From the NCBI RefSeq assembly GCF_011682065.1, contig NZ_VUYU01000024.1, forward strand, positions 1 through 64,000: 64,000 nt of DNA, given 5' to 3'. The notes under the pieces are model-generated. The model searched no databases, was not told the origin of the DNA, and was given only the letters and a program-made list of their open reading frames with translations. The stretch is from Massilia rubra (GTDB taxonomy: Bacteria; Pseudomonadota; Gammaproteobacteria; Burkholderiales; Burkholderiaceae_D). The position numbers and the translations under genes were made by a program. Position 1 is the first letter of the stretch. Each line of letters opens with the position of its first letter. Positions 29,744 to 38,689 of the stretch are shown here, in pieces.

Positions 29744-31289
29744 ACAGGCTCCAGGCTTGCTCGCGCAGGCGCGCGATGAGCACGCGCAGCTCGGGCTCCA
29801 GGCGGCGGTCTTCCACCACCGGCGCCACGTCCACGCCGATCTTTTCCATCATGTCCATCAGCGCGGCCGGCGCGGGATGCTCCGGATTGACGCGCAGGCG
29901 CAGCCACACGCCCTGGCGCACCGTGATCAGGAGCGCGGCGACCACCTGCTCGGTCAGGTCGAGCACGCGCAGGCAGTCGCGCGCGGCGATGGTGCCCATG
30001 CTGACCTTGTCCTGGTTGTGGCATTCGGTCGAGCGCGAAAACACCGAGGCCGGCATGGTCAGCTTGAGCGCTTCGGCGGTCCATGCCGAAGAACTGATCT
30101 GCAAGGCTTTCAGGCCGTGGTTGATGGCCGCGCGTGGACCTTCGGCGCCGGACAGGTTGGCCGGCAGGCCGTGGTTGTAGCGGCTGTCGACCAGCAGCGC
30201 CATCTGGCGGTCGAGCAGGTCGGCCAGGTTGGCGACCGCATTTTTCATGCCGTCCATGGCGAAGGCGATATGACCGCCGTAAAAATGGCCGCCGTGCAGT
30301 ACGCGTTCGCCTTCGGCGTCGATGATCGGATTGTCGTTGGCGCTATTGAGTTCATTTTCGATCGACTGGCGGAAGAACGGCAGCGCGTCGGCCAGCACGC
30401 CGATGACGTGCGGCGCGCAGCGGATCGAGTAGCGGTCCTGCAGGCGCTTGCCATTGCGTTCGGCCCGGCCCACGTGCAGGTCTTCGCGCAGCCATGCGGC
30501 CACGCCCTGCATGCCGGCGTGCGGCTTGACCGAGAACAGGGTTTCGTCGAAGTGATGGGCATTGCCGTCGAGTGCGAACGAGGCCATGGCGGTAATCCGC
30601 GTGCACATGCGGGTCAGGTAGTCGGCGCGATCGTAGGCCAGGCAGGCCAGCGCGGTCATGACGGCGGTGCCGTTCATGATCGCCAGCCCTTCCTTGGGGC
30701 GCAGGCGCAGCGGCGTGATGCCGGCTTCCCGCAAGGCTTGCGCGGCCGGGACCTGCACGCCGTCGCGCCAGACTTCACGCTCGCCGCACAATACCGCCGC
30801 CAGGTAGGAAAGCGGGGTCAGGTCGCCGCTGGCGCCGACCGAGCCTTCGCTCGGGATCAGCGGCAACAGGCCCGCGTCCAGGAGGCGCGCGATCTGTTCC
30901 AGCAGTTCGACGCTCACGCCCGAAAAGCCTTTCGAGAGCGACGCCAGGCGCGTGGCCATGACCGCGCGCGTTTGCGCAGGGGTCAGGTACTCGCCCAGGC
31001 CGCAGCCGTGATAGGTATACAGGTGGTGCGGCAGTTCGGCCACCAGCTCCGGGGGAATGACCACCGTGCACGAGTCGCCGTAGCCGGTGGTCACGCCGTA
31101 GATAGTGCCGTCCTCGCGCAGCAGGCGGTCGAGGAAATCGGCGCCGCGCGCGATCGCCGCGCGAAATACCGGATCAAGCGACAGTTCCGCGCTGGCGGTG
31201 CCGCGCGCAATATCGACAATATCCTCGATGGTGAGGCGCTCGCGGTCGAAGGTGACGGCGCGGCGGGTGGTGCTCGGGTCAGGGTGCAT
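29736..31289 (-). CDS. aromatic amino acid ammonia-lyase (HAL/TAL/PAL family)
   Basis: This 517-residue enzyme has the MIO-forming tripeptide Ala153-Ser154-Gly155 in GSVGASGDLTPLSYLAA, the catalytic Tyr64 in IYGVTTGYGDS, and LNSANDNPI and QDKVSMGTIAARDC downstream. It removes ammonia from an aromatic amino acid. In this context the product would be cinnamate or p-coumarate to prime the polyene. The selectivity position reads Tyr-His (TYHGCG, residues 93-94), unlike the His-Leu of tyrosine lyases or the Ser-His of histidine lyases, so the substrate is uncertain. It overlaps genes on both sides. Confidence 0.93.
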   Translation of the reverse strand: MHPDPSTTRRAVTFDRERLTIEDIVDIARGTASAELSLDPVFRAAIARGADFLDRLLREDGTIYGVTTGYGDSCTVVIPPELVAELPHHLYTYHGCGLGEYLTPAQTRAVMATRLASLSKGFSGVSVELLEQIARLLDAGLLPLIPSEGSVGASGDLTPLSYLAAVLCGEREVWRDGVQVPAAQALREAGITPLRLRPKEGLAIMNGTAVMTALACLAYDRADYLTRMCTRITAMASFALDGNAHHFDETLFSVKPHAGMQGVAAWLREDLHVGRAERNGKRLQDRYSIRCAPHVIGVLADALPFFRQSIENELNSANDNPIIDAEGERVLHGGHFYGGHIAFAMDGMKNAVANLADLLDRQMALLVDSRYNHGLPANLSGAEGPRAAINHGLKALQISSSAWTAEALKLTMPASVFSRSTECHNQDKVSMGTIAARDCLRVLDLTEQVVAALLITVRQGVWLRLRVNPEHPAPAALMDMMEKIGVDVAPVVEDRRLEPELRVLIARLREQAWSLYA

Positions 31290-32226
31290 CGTGCTTGTCC
31301 AGATGGGGTAAGTGCCAGAAATCGTAAAAGTTGAACCACTCGAGCGGGGAACGGGTGCAGTGGTGCTGCAGGCGCGCCGCGTAATCGGCGGCGATGGCCG
31401 ACACGGCTTCGTCGCGGCCCTTGCGTGGCAGGCGCACCGACTCGCGCAGCAGTTCGAAGTGGACTTCGTAGCCGCGCTTGATGCGGGTCGAGAACATCAT
31501 GTAGAGCGGGCATTGCAGGATCGAGGCCAGCACGTAGGGGCCGACCGGAAAGGCCGCGTCAAAGCCCAGGAACGGCGCCGTTGCTACGCGCGGGTCGGGC
31601 GCGACCGGTACGCGGTCGCCGGCGATGACGACCAGTTCGCCGCGCCCTACCCGCTCCGACAGCATCATTGCCGTGGCCGGATTCATCTCGGTCACTTGCA
31701 GCAGGTTGGTCTGGCTGCGCGGGTCGAGCGAAGCGAGCATGTTGTTGAAGGCCTGCGCGTGGCGCGTGTGCACCAGCACAGTTAGTTTCAGGCCCGGCAC
31801 GTCGTTCGACAGCACGCGGCACAAGTCGGCGTTGCCAAGGTGCGAGCAGACCAGCACCGCGCCGCGCCCTTCATCGAGCAGGCGCCGCATGGGCGCCATG
31901 CCGACATGGCTGACCGAGGCGGTGTCGAACAGGCCGCCCCACAGCAGCATCTTGTCGAGAATGGTTTCGGCGAAGCTGCCGAAGTGGCGCAGCACGCCGT
32001 ACCAGCCTGTGGGGACCGGGGCAAAGGCGCGTACGCGGTCCAGGTAGGTCATTGACGCGCGGCGCGCGGCCGGCTTGGTCAGTACATACCAGGCCAGCAC
32101 CGGATAGAGCACCACGCGGAACGGCCAGCGCCCGAACACGCGGCACACCCAGAACAGCAGGCGCATGCCGCCCACGAAGCTCGATTCCGAGATCGACGCC
32201 CAGTGGCTGGCGTGCAGGCGCGTCAT
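31279..32226 (-). CDS. LpxL/HtrB-like lipid acyltransferase
   Basis: This 315-residue protein has an N-terminal membrane region (about 20-50) and the acyltransferase motif His129-x4-Asp134 in CSHLGNADLCR. Further blocks are ELVVIAGDRVPVA and FPVGPYVLASIL, as in lauroyl/myristoyl transferases of lipid A. In aryl-polyene clusters this type is proposed to attach the aryl polyene or a fatty acid to a glycolipid anchor. The start at 32226 overlaps the glycosyltransferase stop (ATGA); an ATG 12 bases upstream is an alternative. Confidence 0.88.
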   Translation of the reverse strand: MTRLHASHWASISESSFVGGMRLLFWVCRVFGRWPFRVVLYPVLAWYVLTKPAARRASMTYLDRVRAFAPVPTGWYGVLRHFGSFAETILDKMLLWGGLFDTASVSHVGMAPMRRLLDEGRGAVLVCSHLGNADLCRVLSNDVPGLKLTVLVHTRHAQAFNNMLASLDPRSQTNLLQVTEMNPATAMMLSERVGRGELVVIAGDRVPVAPDPRVATAPFLGFDAAFPVGPYVLASILQCPLYMMFSTRIKRGYEVHFELLRESVRLPRKGRDEAVSAIAADYAARLQHHCTRSPLEWFNFYDFWHLPHLDKHDAP

Positions 32227-32966
32227 GCGCTGCGCCATTTGCGGGCCAACAGCTTGGGCAGGCGGACCAGCATGCCGAAGAACAGGACCGTGTGCATGCG
32301 CGAAATGAGCACGTTGTCGCGAAAGGCATGGAAGTGCGACACGCCGTCGCTCGGATACGTGACCCGGGTCGGCAGGTTCACCACTTGCACGCCGTCCCAG
32401 AACAGGCGCACCAGGATTTCGGGGTCGAAGTTCATGCGCTTGCCGAGCGAGCAGCGCGCGTCGAGCGAGAGCACCGGCGCGACCGGGTAAATGCGAAAGC
32501 CGCACATCGAATCGCGGATCGCGAACGAGAGCGTGTTAATCCAGATCCAGACGTGGGTCAGGTAGCGCGCGTACAGGCGCAGCTTCGGCACCGACTCGTC
32601 GTACACCGGGCAGCCGGCAATCACGGCGCGCGGATGCAGGCGCGCCAGCGCGATGAAGCGCGGGATGTCGGACGTTGCGTGCTGGCCGTCGGCGTCCACT
32701 TGCAGCAGGTGCGTAAAGCCCGCTTGCGCGGCGCTCCTGAAACCCGTCAGCACCGCCCCGCCCTTGCCCTGGTTGACGGCGTGGCGCACCAGCGCGACCT
32801 TGCCCGGATACGCTTGCGCCAACTGGTCGAGCACGCGCGCGCACGAAGGCGAGCTGGCATCGTCGACCAACAGGCACGGCAGGTCGTGAGCGAGCACCGC
32901 GTCGACCACGGCGCCGATGGCGTGTTCGTGGTCGTACACGGGGATCATCACGCAGGGCTTGAACAT
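32223..32966 (-). CDS. family 2 glycosyltransferase
   Basis: This 247-residue protein has the GT-A fold pattern: CVMIPVYDHEHAIGAVVDAV, LLVDDASSP, NQGKGGAVLTGF (the DPM1-like variant) and the metal-binding Asp91-x-Asp93 in QVDADGQH. A C-terminal amphipathic segment near residue 225 may associate with the membrane. It likely transfers a sugar to the lipid or aryl-polyene intermediate. It lies 3 bases downstream of the methyltransferase gene. Confidence 0.92.
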   Translation of the reverse strand: MFKPCVMIPVYDHEHAIGAVVDAVLAHDLPCLLVDDASSPSCARVLDQLAQAYPGKVALVRHAVNQGKGGAVLTGFRSAAQAGFTHLLQVDADGQHATSDIPRFIALARLHPRAVIAGCPVYDESVPKLRLYARYLTHVWIWINTLSFAIRDSMCGFRIYPVAPVLSLDARCSLGKRMNFDPEILVRLFWDGVQVVNLPTRVTYPSDGVSHFHAFRDNVLISRMHTVLFFGMLVRLPKLLARKWRSA

Positions 32967-32969
32967 GAC

Positions 32970-34046
32970 TTACGCCGCGCGGCCGAAACGCAGCAGCGAG
33001 TGGCAATAGCCGATGCCGTCGCGCGCGGTGAGCAGTTTGAGGCCGGCCGCTTCGGCCAGGCGCACGTAGTCACCGCTCTCGTAGATCTTGCTGTTCCCGC
33101 TGGCCATGGCCGTGAAGTACGGCGAGGTGTTGATCAGGCAGTAGGAGGCGATGTCGTAGCGCTGGCGGTCCCAGAAGGTGTCCATCACCAGCAGCTGGCC
33201 CTGCGGCGCCAGCGCGGCGCTAGCGCGTTCGAGGATGGTGGCAATCGCCGGCTCGGAGAAGCAGCTCAAGAATTGGCTCATCCAGATCACGTCCATCCCG
33301 GACGGCAGCGCCAGGGCCGGGTCGAGCAGGTCGGTGGGGTGCAGGTGCGCGCGTTCGCGCACGCCGGCCGTCTCCAGCGCGCTTGCGGCGACCGACAGCT
33401 GGCGCGGCAGGTCGACCAGGTGCAGTTCGACGTCGGCGTTGTAGTCCAGCGCGACGCAGCTGAACTTACCGGTGTTGGCGCCCACGTCCATCAACTTGCG
33501 CGGCGCGGTGGCGAAGACGTCGGGCATGATCGACGGGAACGAGGTGTCCGAATAATAGTGGTCGAAGGCGAACCAGCTGGTCTTGGCCGGCTCCGACAAT
33601 TCCGACAGGCCCTGGTACAACGTGGGCCACTCGCCCAGGGCTTTGAGGCCGATCGGCTTTTCGGCGTCGAGCGACTCGTCCAGCTTGAACAGGCCTTGGT
33701 AGCAAACGTCGTGATTGAAATCGATATTGATCTGGGTGATGCTGTCGGTAAGGACGCAAAAGCCCGCCTTGTCGAGCGCATAGCGCCCGCCATGGACGAA
33801 CACCACCCCGGCCGACAGGCAGGTTTCCAGCACCACTTTGAGCGCGTACTCGGTCCAGCGGCCGCTGGCCGCCATCTCGCCCACGGTCAGCCCCGTTTCG
33901 CCGGCGTCTGCCAGCGTTTGCAGCATGCCGCGCTTCCAGGCGTAGCGCACGCACTGGAAGACCACCGGACCGAAGGCGATTTTTTGCGCTTCGAAACGGG
34001 CTTCGAAGGCGGTCTGGCGTTCAGGGGAGAATTTTTTATCTAACAT
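32970..34046 (-). CDS. SAM-dependent methyltransferase (O-methyltransferase-like)
   Basis: This 358-residue protein has a winged-helix N-terminal half (about 20-110, including LTVGEMAASGRWTEYALKVVLE) and a Rossmann C-terminal half with SAM motif LMDVGANTGKFS. Further blocks are VELHLVDLPRQL and GMDVIWMSQFLSCFSE, as in plant-type acetylserotonin O-methyltransferases (PF00891). In characterised aryl polyenes the aryl head group is methylated; this enzyme is the candidate, but whether it makes C- or O-methyl is open. I chose MLDKKFSPERQ because an upstream extension runs into the ligase gene. Confidence 0.88.
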   Translation of the reverse strand: MLDKKFSPERQTAFEARFEAQKIAFGPVVFQCVRYAWKRGMLQTLADAGETGLTVGEMAASGRWTEYALKVVLETCLSAGVVFVHGGRYALDKAGFCVLTDSITQINIDFNHDVCYQGLFKLDESLDAEKPIGLKALGEWPTLYQGLSELSEPAKTSWFAFDHYYSDTSFPSIMPDVFATAPRKLMDVGANTGKFSCVALDYNADVELHLVDLPRQLSVAASALETAGVRERAHLHPTDLLDPALALPSGMDVIWMSQFLSCFSEPAIATILERASAALAPQGQLLVMDTFWDRQRYDIASYCLINTSPYFTAMASGNSKIYESGDYVRLAEAAGLKLLTARDGIGYCHSLLRFGRAA

Positions 34047-34059
34047 GCGACGCTTCAGG

Positions 34060-35805
34060 TTAAGGGCCAAACAGGATGCGACCGCCGGCATGCTGCCCGG
34101 CGTCGGAGAAATAGCGGAAATGCAGGGTGCAGCTTGCGCTGTCGTACTTGAGCTCCAGCCGGAACGGCACATCGGGCCGCACCACTTGCTGGAACTTGAG
34201 CGCGTGGATGCCGCGGAACCCCGGCGCCACGGCGAAGTGCTCGCGCCCGTAGCGGATGGCCCAGTCGACCTGCACCACGCCGGGCAGCACCGGCGCCTGC
34301 GTGAAGTGGCCGTCGAAGTAGAACAGGGTCGACGGCACCACCAGTTCGAGCAGCACCCGGGCGCCGTTCGGCTCACCGTCCGGCGGTGCGTCGCGCTCGA
34401 TCAGGCGCACCTGCGGCACGCGCGGGCGGGCGTCGCCCACGCCGAGCAAGGCAAGCAGCTGCGCATGGGTGGTCTTGCCCTGGGCGTTGAATGGCAGTTG
34501 ATCGAGATAGCGCCAGCGGCGCGGCAGCGCCACCGCCTCCACCACGCCGCCCAGGTGGGCGCGCAGCAGCGCGTTGAGCGCCTGCTTGCCCTCGGCGCCC
34601 AGCAGCGCGCGCCCGCTGGCCGAAGCAACCACGAAGGCGGCCAGCACCTGGCGCTCGCCGGCGCGTTCGGGGCAGACGATCACGCGCGCTTCGCTGGCAA
34701 AGCCGGACGCCAGCAAGGCCGCTTCGATGGCGTCGAGCGAGATGCGCTTTTCTTCGATCTTGACCAGGCGGTCGCCCCGCCCGAGCAGCAGGAAGCGCGC
34801 GTCGGGCGCGGAACTGACGCGGTCTTCGAGTTCCAGCCAGCCGTCGTCACCGAGGTGGTGCGAGCGCACTTCGAGGCGCCCGCTGTCGGGCGCGATACGC
34901 CAGGCCACGCCGGGCAGCGCTTCCCATGCGCCGGGCGAGCCGGGATGGTGGCGGCGCCAGGCCACGCCGCCGGTTTCGGAGCTGCCGTAAATTTCGGTCG
35001 GGACGTGGCCGAGCAGGTGGGCGGCCGCCACCGACGCGTCGGGCGCGAGCGGGCCGCCCGAGGAGAACACCGCGCGCAGGCATGTCGCGGCGGCGCTCCA
35101 GTCCAGGTGCGACGGCAGGCGTTTCAAATGGGCCGGGCTGGCCACCAGCGCGCACGGGCGCTGGCCCAGCATCAGCGCCAGTTGTTCCGGGAAGGCCAGG
35201 CTGGCCGCGTGGATTGCGCGCCCGGCCGCCAGCGGCCACAGCACCTTGAACAGCAGGCCGTAGATATGCTGATGCGAGACGGTCGCGATGATCTCGGCGT
35301 CGCCCATGGCGGGGCCGAACAAGGCCTCCAGCGTGCTCACTTCGCCGGTCAACTGCGACAGTTTCTTGGGAATCGCCTGCGGCTCGCCGGTGCTGCCGGA
35401 GGTGTGCACCACCAGCGCGGGGAAGCTGGCGTCAGGGCCGCTCCATGGCAGCGCGCAGGCCTCGTCCTGCCGTGGGTGCAGCGGGGTCCAGCGCGGCGGG
35501 AACTCGCCCAGGAAGCAGTCGACCGAACGCGCCAGCGCGACGCAACTGGCGTCGAGCGTGTCGGCGCTGAGCCAGACGGTTTTGCCGGCCTGCCAGGCGC
35601 CGAGCAGCGCGGCGGCAAATTCGAGGCTATCGTCGATGTACAGGGCGGCATTGGCGCCGGGCGTACGCAGCGCCAGTGCGCGCCAGGCGCCCACGCGCGC
35701 GCGCAAGGCGGCCACGCTGACAGGCGTGCTGACCGAGGCGGCCTCGCGCCAGCCGGCGATGGCGGCGCCATCGCGCGCGCCGAGAACAGAAAACAAATCA
35801 ACCAT
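34060..35805 (-). CDS. acyl-AMP ligase fused to a hotdog dehydratase domain
   Basis: This 581-residue protein has an ANL adenylate-forming domain (residues 1 to about 450) with P-loop [11 protein letters not shown] (134-144), IYGSSETGG and the hinge/catalytic [11 protein letters not shown] region. A C-terminal hotdog domain (about 470-581) carries [13 protein letters not shown], starting at His500, as in FabZ/ApeI dehydratases. The ligase would activate the aryl acid on ACP; the dehydratase could act on the growing chain. In the E. coli aryl-polyene cluster these activities are separate proteins, so a natural fusion is notable. It overlaps the membrane-protein gene by 8 bases. Confidence 0.9.
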   Translation of the reverse strand: MVDLFSVLGARDGAAIAGWREAASVSTPVSVAALRARVGAWRALALRTPGANAALYIDDSLEFAAALLGAWQAGKTVWLSADTLDASCVALARSVDCFLGEFPPRWTPLHPRQDEACALPWSGPDASFPALVVHTSGSTGEPQAIPKKLSQLTGEVSTLEALFGPAMGDAEIIATVSHQHIYGLLFKVLWPLAAGRAIHAASLAFPEQLALMLGQRPCALVASPAHLKRLPSHLDWSAAATCLRAVFSSGGPLAPDASVAAAHLLGHVPTEIYGSSETGGVAWRRHHPGSPGAWEALPGVAWRIAPDSGRLEVRSHHLGDDGWLELEDRVSSAPDARFLLLGRGDRLVKIEEKRISLDAIEAALLASGFASEARVIVCPERAGERQVLAAFVVASASGRALLGAEGKQALNALLRAHLGGVVEAVALPRRWRYLDQLPFNAQGKTTHAQLLALLGVGDARPRVPQVRLIERDAPPDGEPNGARVLLELVVPSTLFYFDGHFTQAPVLPGVVQVDWAIRYGREHFAVAPGFRGIHALKFQQVVRPDVPFRLELKYDSASCTLHFRYFSDAGQHAGGRILFGP

Positions 35806-36358
35806 GATGCAATCGCTTAAAGCGCAGGCGTACCAAAAATTCAGCGGCGAACAGCACGCCCATCAGGCCGTACGAAATCACGCCGTTGTACAGCGACCAA
35901 ACCTCTTGCGAAGCCCACAGCGCGGTGCCCAGCGCAATGGCGCCGTTCACCACGAAAAACCCGCACCATACCTTGGTGACGGTGCGCGTGTACGCCACCG
36001 CCGCCGGCGGCAGGTCCGGCTCGCGCATGCGCGCAAAGCGTTCGACCATCGAAACCGGCGTGCTCAAGGTGTACCCGAACGCCGCCAGCAGGCCGGCGTT
36101 GACCAGCACCGGGTACAGCTTCAATGGCAGCATGCCGTTGCCCATCACCGTCAGCGCCGCCAGCAGCAGGGCGCCGGCGACCGACCAGCGCGCCGCCGCG
36201 CTGGCCTTCATGGCCGGCAGGCGCGCGCCGGCGGCCAGCACCAGCAGCAGCGCCAGCCAACGCGGCTCCACCCTCCCCTGTCCATACCAGATGGCCAGCG
36301 GATAACACAGCGTGAGAACGACCGAGGTCGCGGCCAACAGCGCGGCCAACAGGCGCAC
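35798..36358 (-). CDS. COG4648-type membrane protein of the aryl-polyene operon
   Basis: This 186-residue protein has about six membrane helices (around 5-23, 33-48, 58-72, 80-98, 126-147 and 156-175) and a short basic C-terminus. It resembles the COG4648 membrane proteins that accompany aryl-polyene and xanthomonadin clusters. No catalytic residues are evident. The start is a GTG 2 bases after the ACP stop. It may scaffold the lipid-modifying enzymes at the membrane. Confidence 0.82.
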   Translation of the reverse strand: MRLLAALLAATSVVLTLCYPLAIWYGQGRVEPRWLALLLVLAAGARLPAMKASAAARWSVAGALLLAALTVMGNGMLPLKLYPVLVNAGLLAAFGYTLSTPVSMVERFARMREPDLPPAAVAYTRTVTKVWCGFFVVNGAIALGTALWASQEVWSLYNGVISYGLMGVLFAAEFLVRLRFKRLHHG

Positions 36359-36360
36359 GC

Positions 36361-36633
36361 TTATACCGCCTGTTCCTCGACCAGGGCATCGAGCGCGTTG
36401 ACCACGTCGCCGATGGTGCGGATGGTCTTGAACACTTCCGGCTGCAGGCGCTTGCCGGTCAACTGCTTGAGCTTGACCGCCAGGTCGACCGCGTCGATGC
36501 TGTCGATATCGAGATCGGCGTACAGGTTCGACTCGGCCGTCAGGGCCGATTTATCGAGCTCGAACATCTCGGCCAGCAGATCGACAACCCACGCTTGCAG
36601 CTCGTCGCGGCTCATATTGTTTACGTCTACCAT
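36361..36633 (-). CDS. acyl carrier protein, aryl-polyene operon (second)
   Basis: This 90-residue carrier protein has the phosphopantetheine site Ser in DLDIDSIDAVDL and the usual helix pattern with acidic helix II. I chose the ATG at 36633 because it has an excellent GGAGGTT ribosome-binding site, whereas an upstream ATG does not. It is one of two ACPs in the operon, and the pair probably separates starter loading from chain extension. Confidence 0.93.
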   Translation of the reverse strand: MVDVNNMSRDELQAWVVDLLAEMFELDKSALTAESNLYADLDIDSIDAVDLAVKLKQLTGKRLQPEVFKTIRTIGDVVNALDALVEEQAV

Positions 36634-36643
36634 ACAACCTCCA

Positions 36644-36898
36644 TTACTTTTTGCGGTGGGTTTCAATCAGCGCCGCCAACGCGCGCACCGACGCGAAGTG
36701 GCTGCGGGTATCTTCCGAATCGGCCGACAGCGAAATGCCGTAACGCTTTTGCAGCGCGACGCCCAGTTCCAGCGCGTCGATCGAGTCCAGGCCCAGGCCT
36801 TCGACAAACAGCGGCGCGGCGCTGTCGATATCGTCGACGCCAATATCTTCCAGTTGCAGGACGTCGATGATCAGTTGTTTCACTTCTGTTTCAAGCAT
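36644..36898 (-). CDS. acyl carrier protein, aryl-polyene operon (first)
   Basis: This 84-residue carrier protein has the attachment-site Ser in GLGLDSIDALEL. The N-terminus MLETEVKQLIIDVLQLEDIG is typical of ACPs in aryl-polyene clusters. Its start lies inside the end of the upstream acyltransferase gene (8-base overlap), and the other ACP begins 10 bases later. The divergent C-terminus (KRYGISL, ADSEDTRSHFASV) suggests a partner preference different from the second ACP. Confidence 0.93.
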   Translation of the reverse strand: MLETEVKQLIIDVLQLEDIGVDDIDSAAPLFVEGLGLDSIDALELGVALQKRYGISLSADSEDTRSHFASVRALAALIETHRKK

Positions 36899-37664
36899 GG
36901 CCTTGGTACTCTCCAGTAAAAAATCGTTGCAGGTGATCCGTCAGATGACGCACCGCCATTACTTCGCTTACGCCGGCGCCGAGGAAGGCGCCGATTTCGA
37001 TATCGTCTTTCACTTCAAGCCGGAACTGCACGAAGCGCTCCGGCACGCGCCACCACTTGTCGCCTTTGCCAAGCGTGGGCGGCTGGCAGTCGATGACCAC
37101 CGGCGTCACGGCGCGCGCGCCGCGCACGGCGATGTTGGCGGCGCCGCGTTTGAGGCTGATTGCGCCGCCGGCCGGGGTGCGCGTCCCTTCCGGGAAAATG
37201 ATCAGGTTGTTCCCGGCGCGCAGGGAGGCGATGCACGCCTCGACCAATTGCTCGCCGCTGTCGTTGCTGATGTAGCCGGCCGCGCGTACCGGGCCGCGGG
37301 TGAACGGGTTATTCCACAAGTGGCTCTTGACGATGCAGTCGGCGCGCTTGACGAACGCCATCAGGAACACGGTGTCGATCAGCGACGGATGGTTCGCCAG
37401 GATCAGCAGGCCGCCGCGTTCGAGTTTTTCGAGGCCGATGAATTCGTAACGCAGTACACCCAGGCCGCGCATCAGGCCCACAAAGCTGCGAAACGTCAGG
37501 CGCAGGATGGCGCGCGCCGCCGTCACGCGTGCCGCGCGCTCCCACACCACCAGCTGCAGCAGCGGAAACACCACGATGCGCAGCAGCAGGCCGCCGATCC
37601 CGAACGCCAGAAAACTCAGGCCGGTGGCGAGCACGCGCCAGTACCGGCCGATCCGCTTAACCAT
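36891..37664 (-). CDS. lysophospholipid (PlsC-like) acyltransferase
   Basis: This 257-residue protein has an N-terminal membrane segment (about 12-40) and the acyltransferase motifs NHPSLID (His92, Asp97) and FPEGTR (157-162). It would transfer an acyl or aryl-polyene chain onto a glycerolipid-type acceptor. It overlaps the KS-like gene (8 bases) and the first ACP gene (8 bases). It is distinct from the LpxL-like enzyme further down, so two acyl transfers are likely. Confidence 0.9.
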   Translation of the reverse strand: MVKRIGRYWRVLATGLSFLAFGIGGLLLRIVVFPLLQLVVWERAARVTAARAILRLTFRSFVGLMRGLGVLRYEFIGLEKLERGGLLILANHPSLIDTVFLMAFVKRADCIVKSHLWNNPFTRGPVRAAGYISNDSGEQLVEACIASLRAGNNLIIFPEGTRTPAGGAISLKRGAANIAVRGARAVTPVVIDCQPPTLGKGDKWWRVPERFVQFRLEVKDDIEIGAFLGAGVSEVMAVRHLTDHLQRFFTGEYQGHA

Positions 37665-38391
37665 TGCGCGTCCAGGTCCATCGTTGCGGGCCGGCGTGGC
37701 GCACCAGGCGCGGCGCGCCGCTCAACTGAAAATGCAGCACGTCCAGGCCACCGGGCCGGGTGGACGCCGCCACCTCGCCGGCGCCGCCATCGCAGGCCAG
37801 GCTGATGGCGTCCGCGCCGGGCGCGGTCATCAGCCATGCCCACGCGTGCGGCTGTTCGTCGCAATCCTCGAAGTGCGCCAGCGCCGGCGGCAGCGCGCAA
37901 TCGTACGCCACCAGCAGGACCATGGGCGCGCCGTCGGCCAGCAGGCCGCAGGCTTCGACCACCCCATGTTCCACCGTCGCCGCGCCGGCCGACAAGGCCA
38001 TGTGATTGGCGCGGTCGGTGCGCGCGATCGAGAACAGGCCCGCGCTGGCGTTATGCACGGCCAGGCCGAAGCCGGTCGGCGACATCGGCTCGCCGCGCGC
38101 GAGCTCGCCCAGCAAGTCGACCGCGCGCGACACTTCGCCATGGCGCGAGCAGAATACGGCCGGAACGTTCGTGCGTCCATCCAGGCAGCGGTAAGCCACG
38201 TCGAGCGCCATCTTGCCCAGAAAACCGGCGCGACGGCGCAGCATGGGGGGCATCGCCGCCACGACCGGGTCGGCGCCCTCGCCGATCCGGGTCGGCGCTT
38301 GCGCCCATGCGGACCAGGCCTCGGCCGTTGCCAGCCCGGGCGCCCACGCCGAATGCGCAGCAATGGAAAACTTCAGCCCGTCTACTCGCAT
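37657..38391 (-). CDS. beta-ketoacyl synthase-like chain-length-factor protein
   Basis: This 244-residue protein covers only the N-terminal half of a ketosynthase fold (Ketoacyl-synt_2, PF13723 pattern): RMRRAGFLGKMALDVAYRCL-like helix, FCSRHGEVSRAVDLL, and VHNASAGLFSIA where a true KS would have the catalytic Cys. The loss of that Cys argues for a non-catalytic, partner or chain-length role. It is the first gene of the operon, preceded by a candidate -10 box. No strong ribosome-binding site precedes the ATG. Confidence 0.85.
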   Translation of the reverse strand: MRVDGLKFSIAAHSAWAPGLATAEAWSAWAQAPTRIGEGADPVVAAMPPMLRRRAGFLGKMALDVAYRCLDGRTNVPAVFCSRHGEVSRAVDLLGELARGEPMSPTGFGLAVHNASAGLFSIARTDRANHMALSAGAATVEHGVVEACGLLADGAPMVLLVAYDCALPPALAHFEDCDEQPHAWAWLMTAPGADAISLACDGGAGEVAASTRPGGLDVLHFQLSGAPRLVRHAGPQRWTWTRNG

Positions 38392-38426
38392 TGGGTACTA
38401 TTTTCTATAAGGTACGTACAGCCCAA

Positions 38427-38432
38427 ATTATA
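38427..38432 (-). promoter_or_regulatory. candidate -10 box of the aryl-polyene operon
   Basis: On the minus strand an exact TATAAT lies about 36 bases upstream of the first start codon of the operon. No good -35 hexamer is visible at the 16-18 base spacing, so the promoter may need an activator or use another sigma factor. Confidence 0.4.
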
Positions 38433-38689
38433 AGCTGCAGCTAATACTAGCTCCTAGGGGAATACTTCCATTCGAGAAACTAAAGTAGCACCAAGCAACA
38501 GAAGTGCGAATTGTCCCACTGTTAGCGGATTTTATGCAAATAAATAGCTGATACACAACAGGAACGGAGGCTGGAGGGGGGCCGGCGAGCAACAAAGACG
38601 ATTCTCGACCTGTGCGCAGGTGGACAGTACTAGCAGGGTGGCGGGTGTTGCGAAAATGACGAAATGGCGCAAACCTTGGTGCGCAAACC

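Noticed and set aside
22178-38391. Dialkylresorcinol or flexirubin pathway considered for the pigment operon.
   Set aside because: No DarA/DarB-type aromatase or ketosynthase III pair is present; the content fits a plain aryl-polyene with a lipid anchor.
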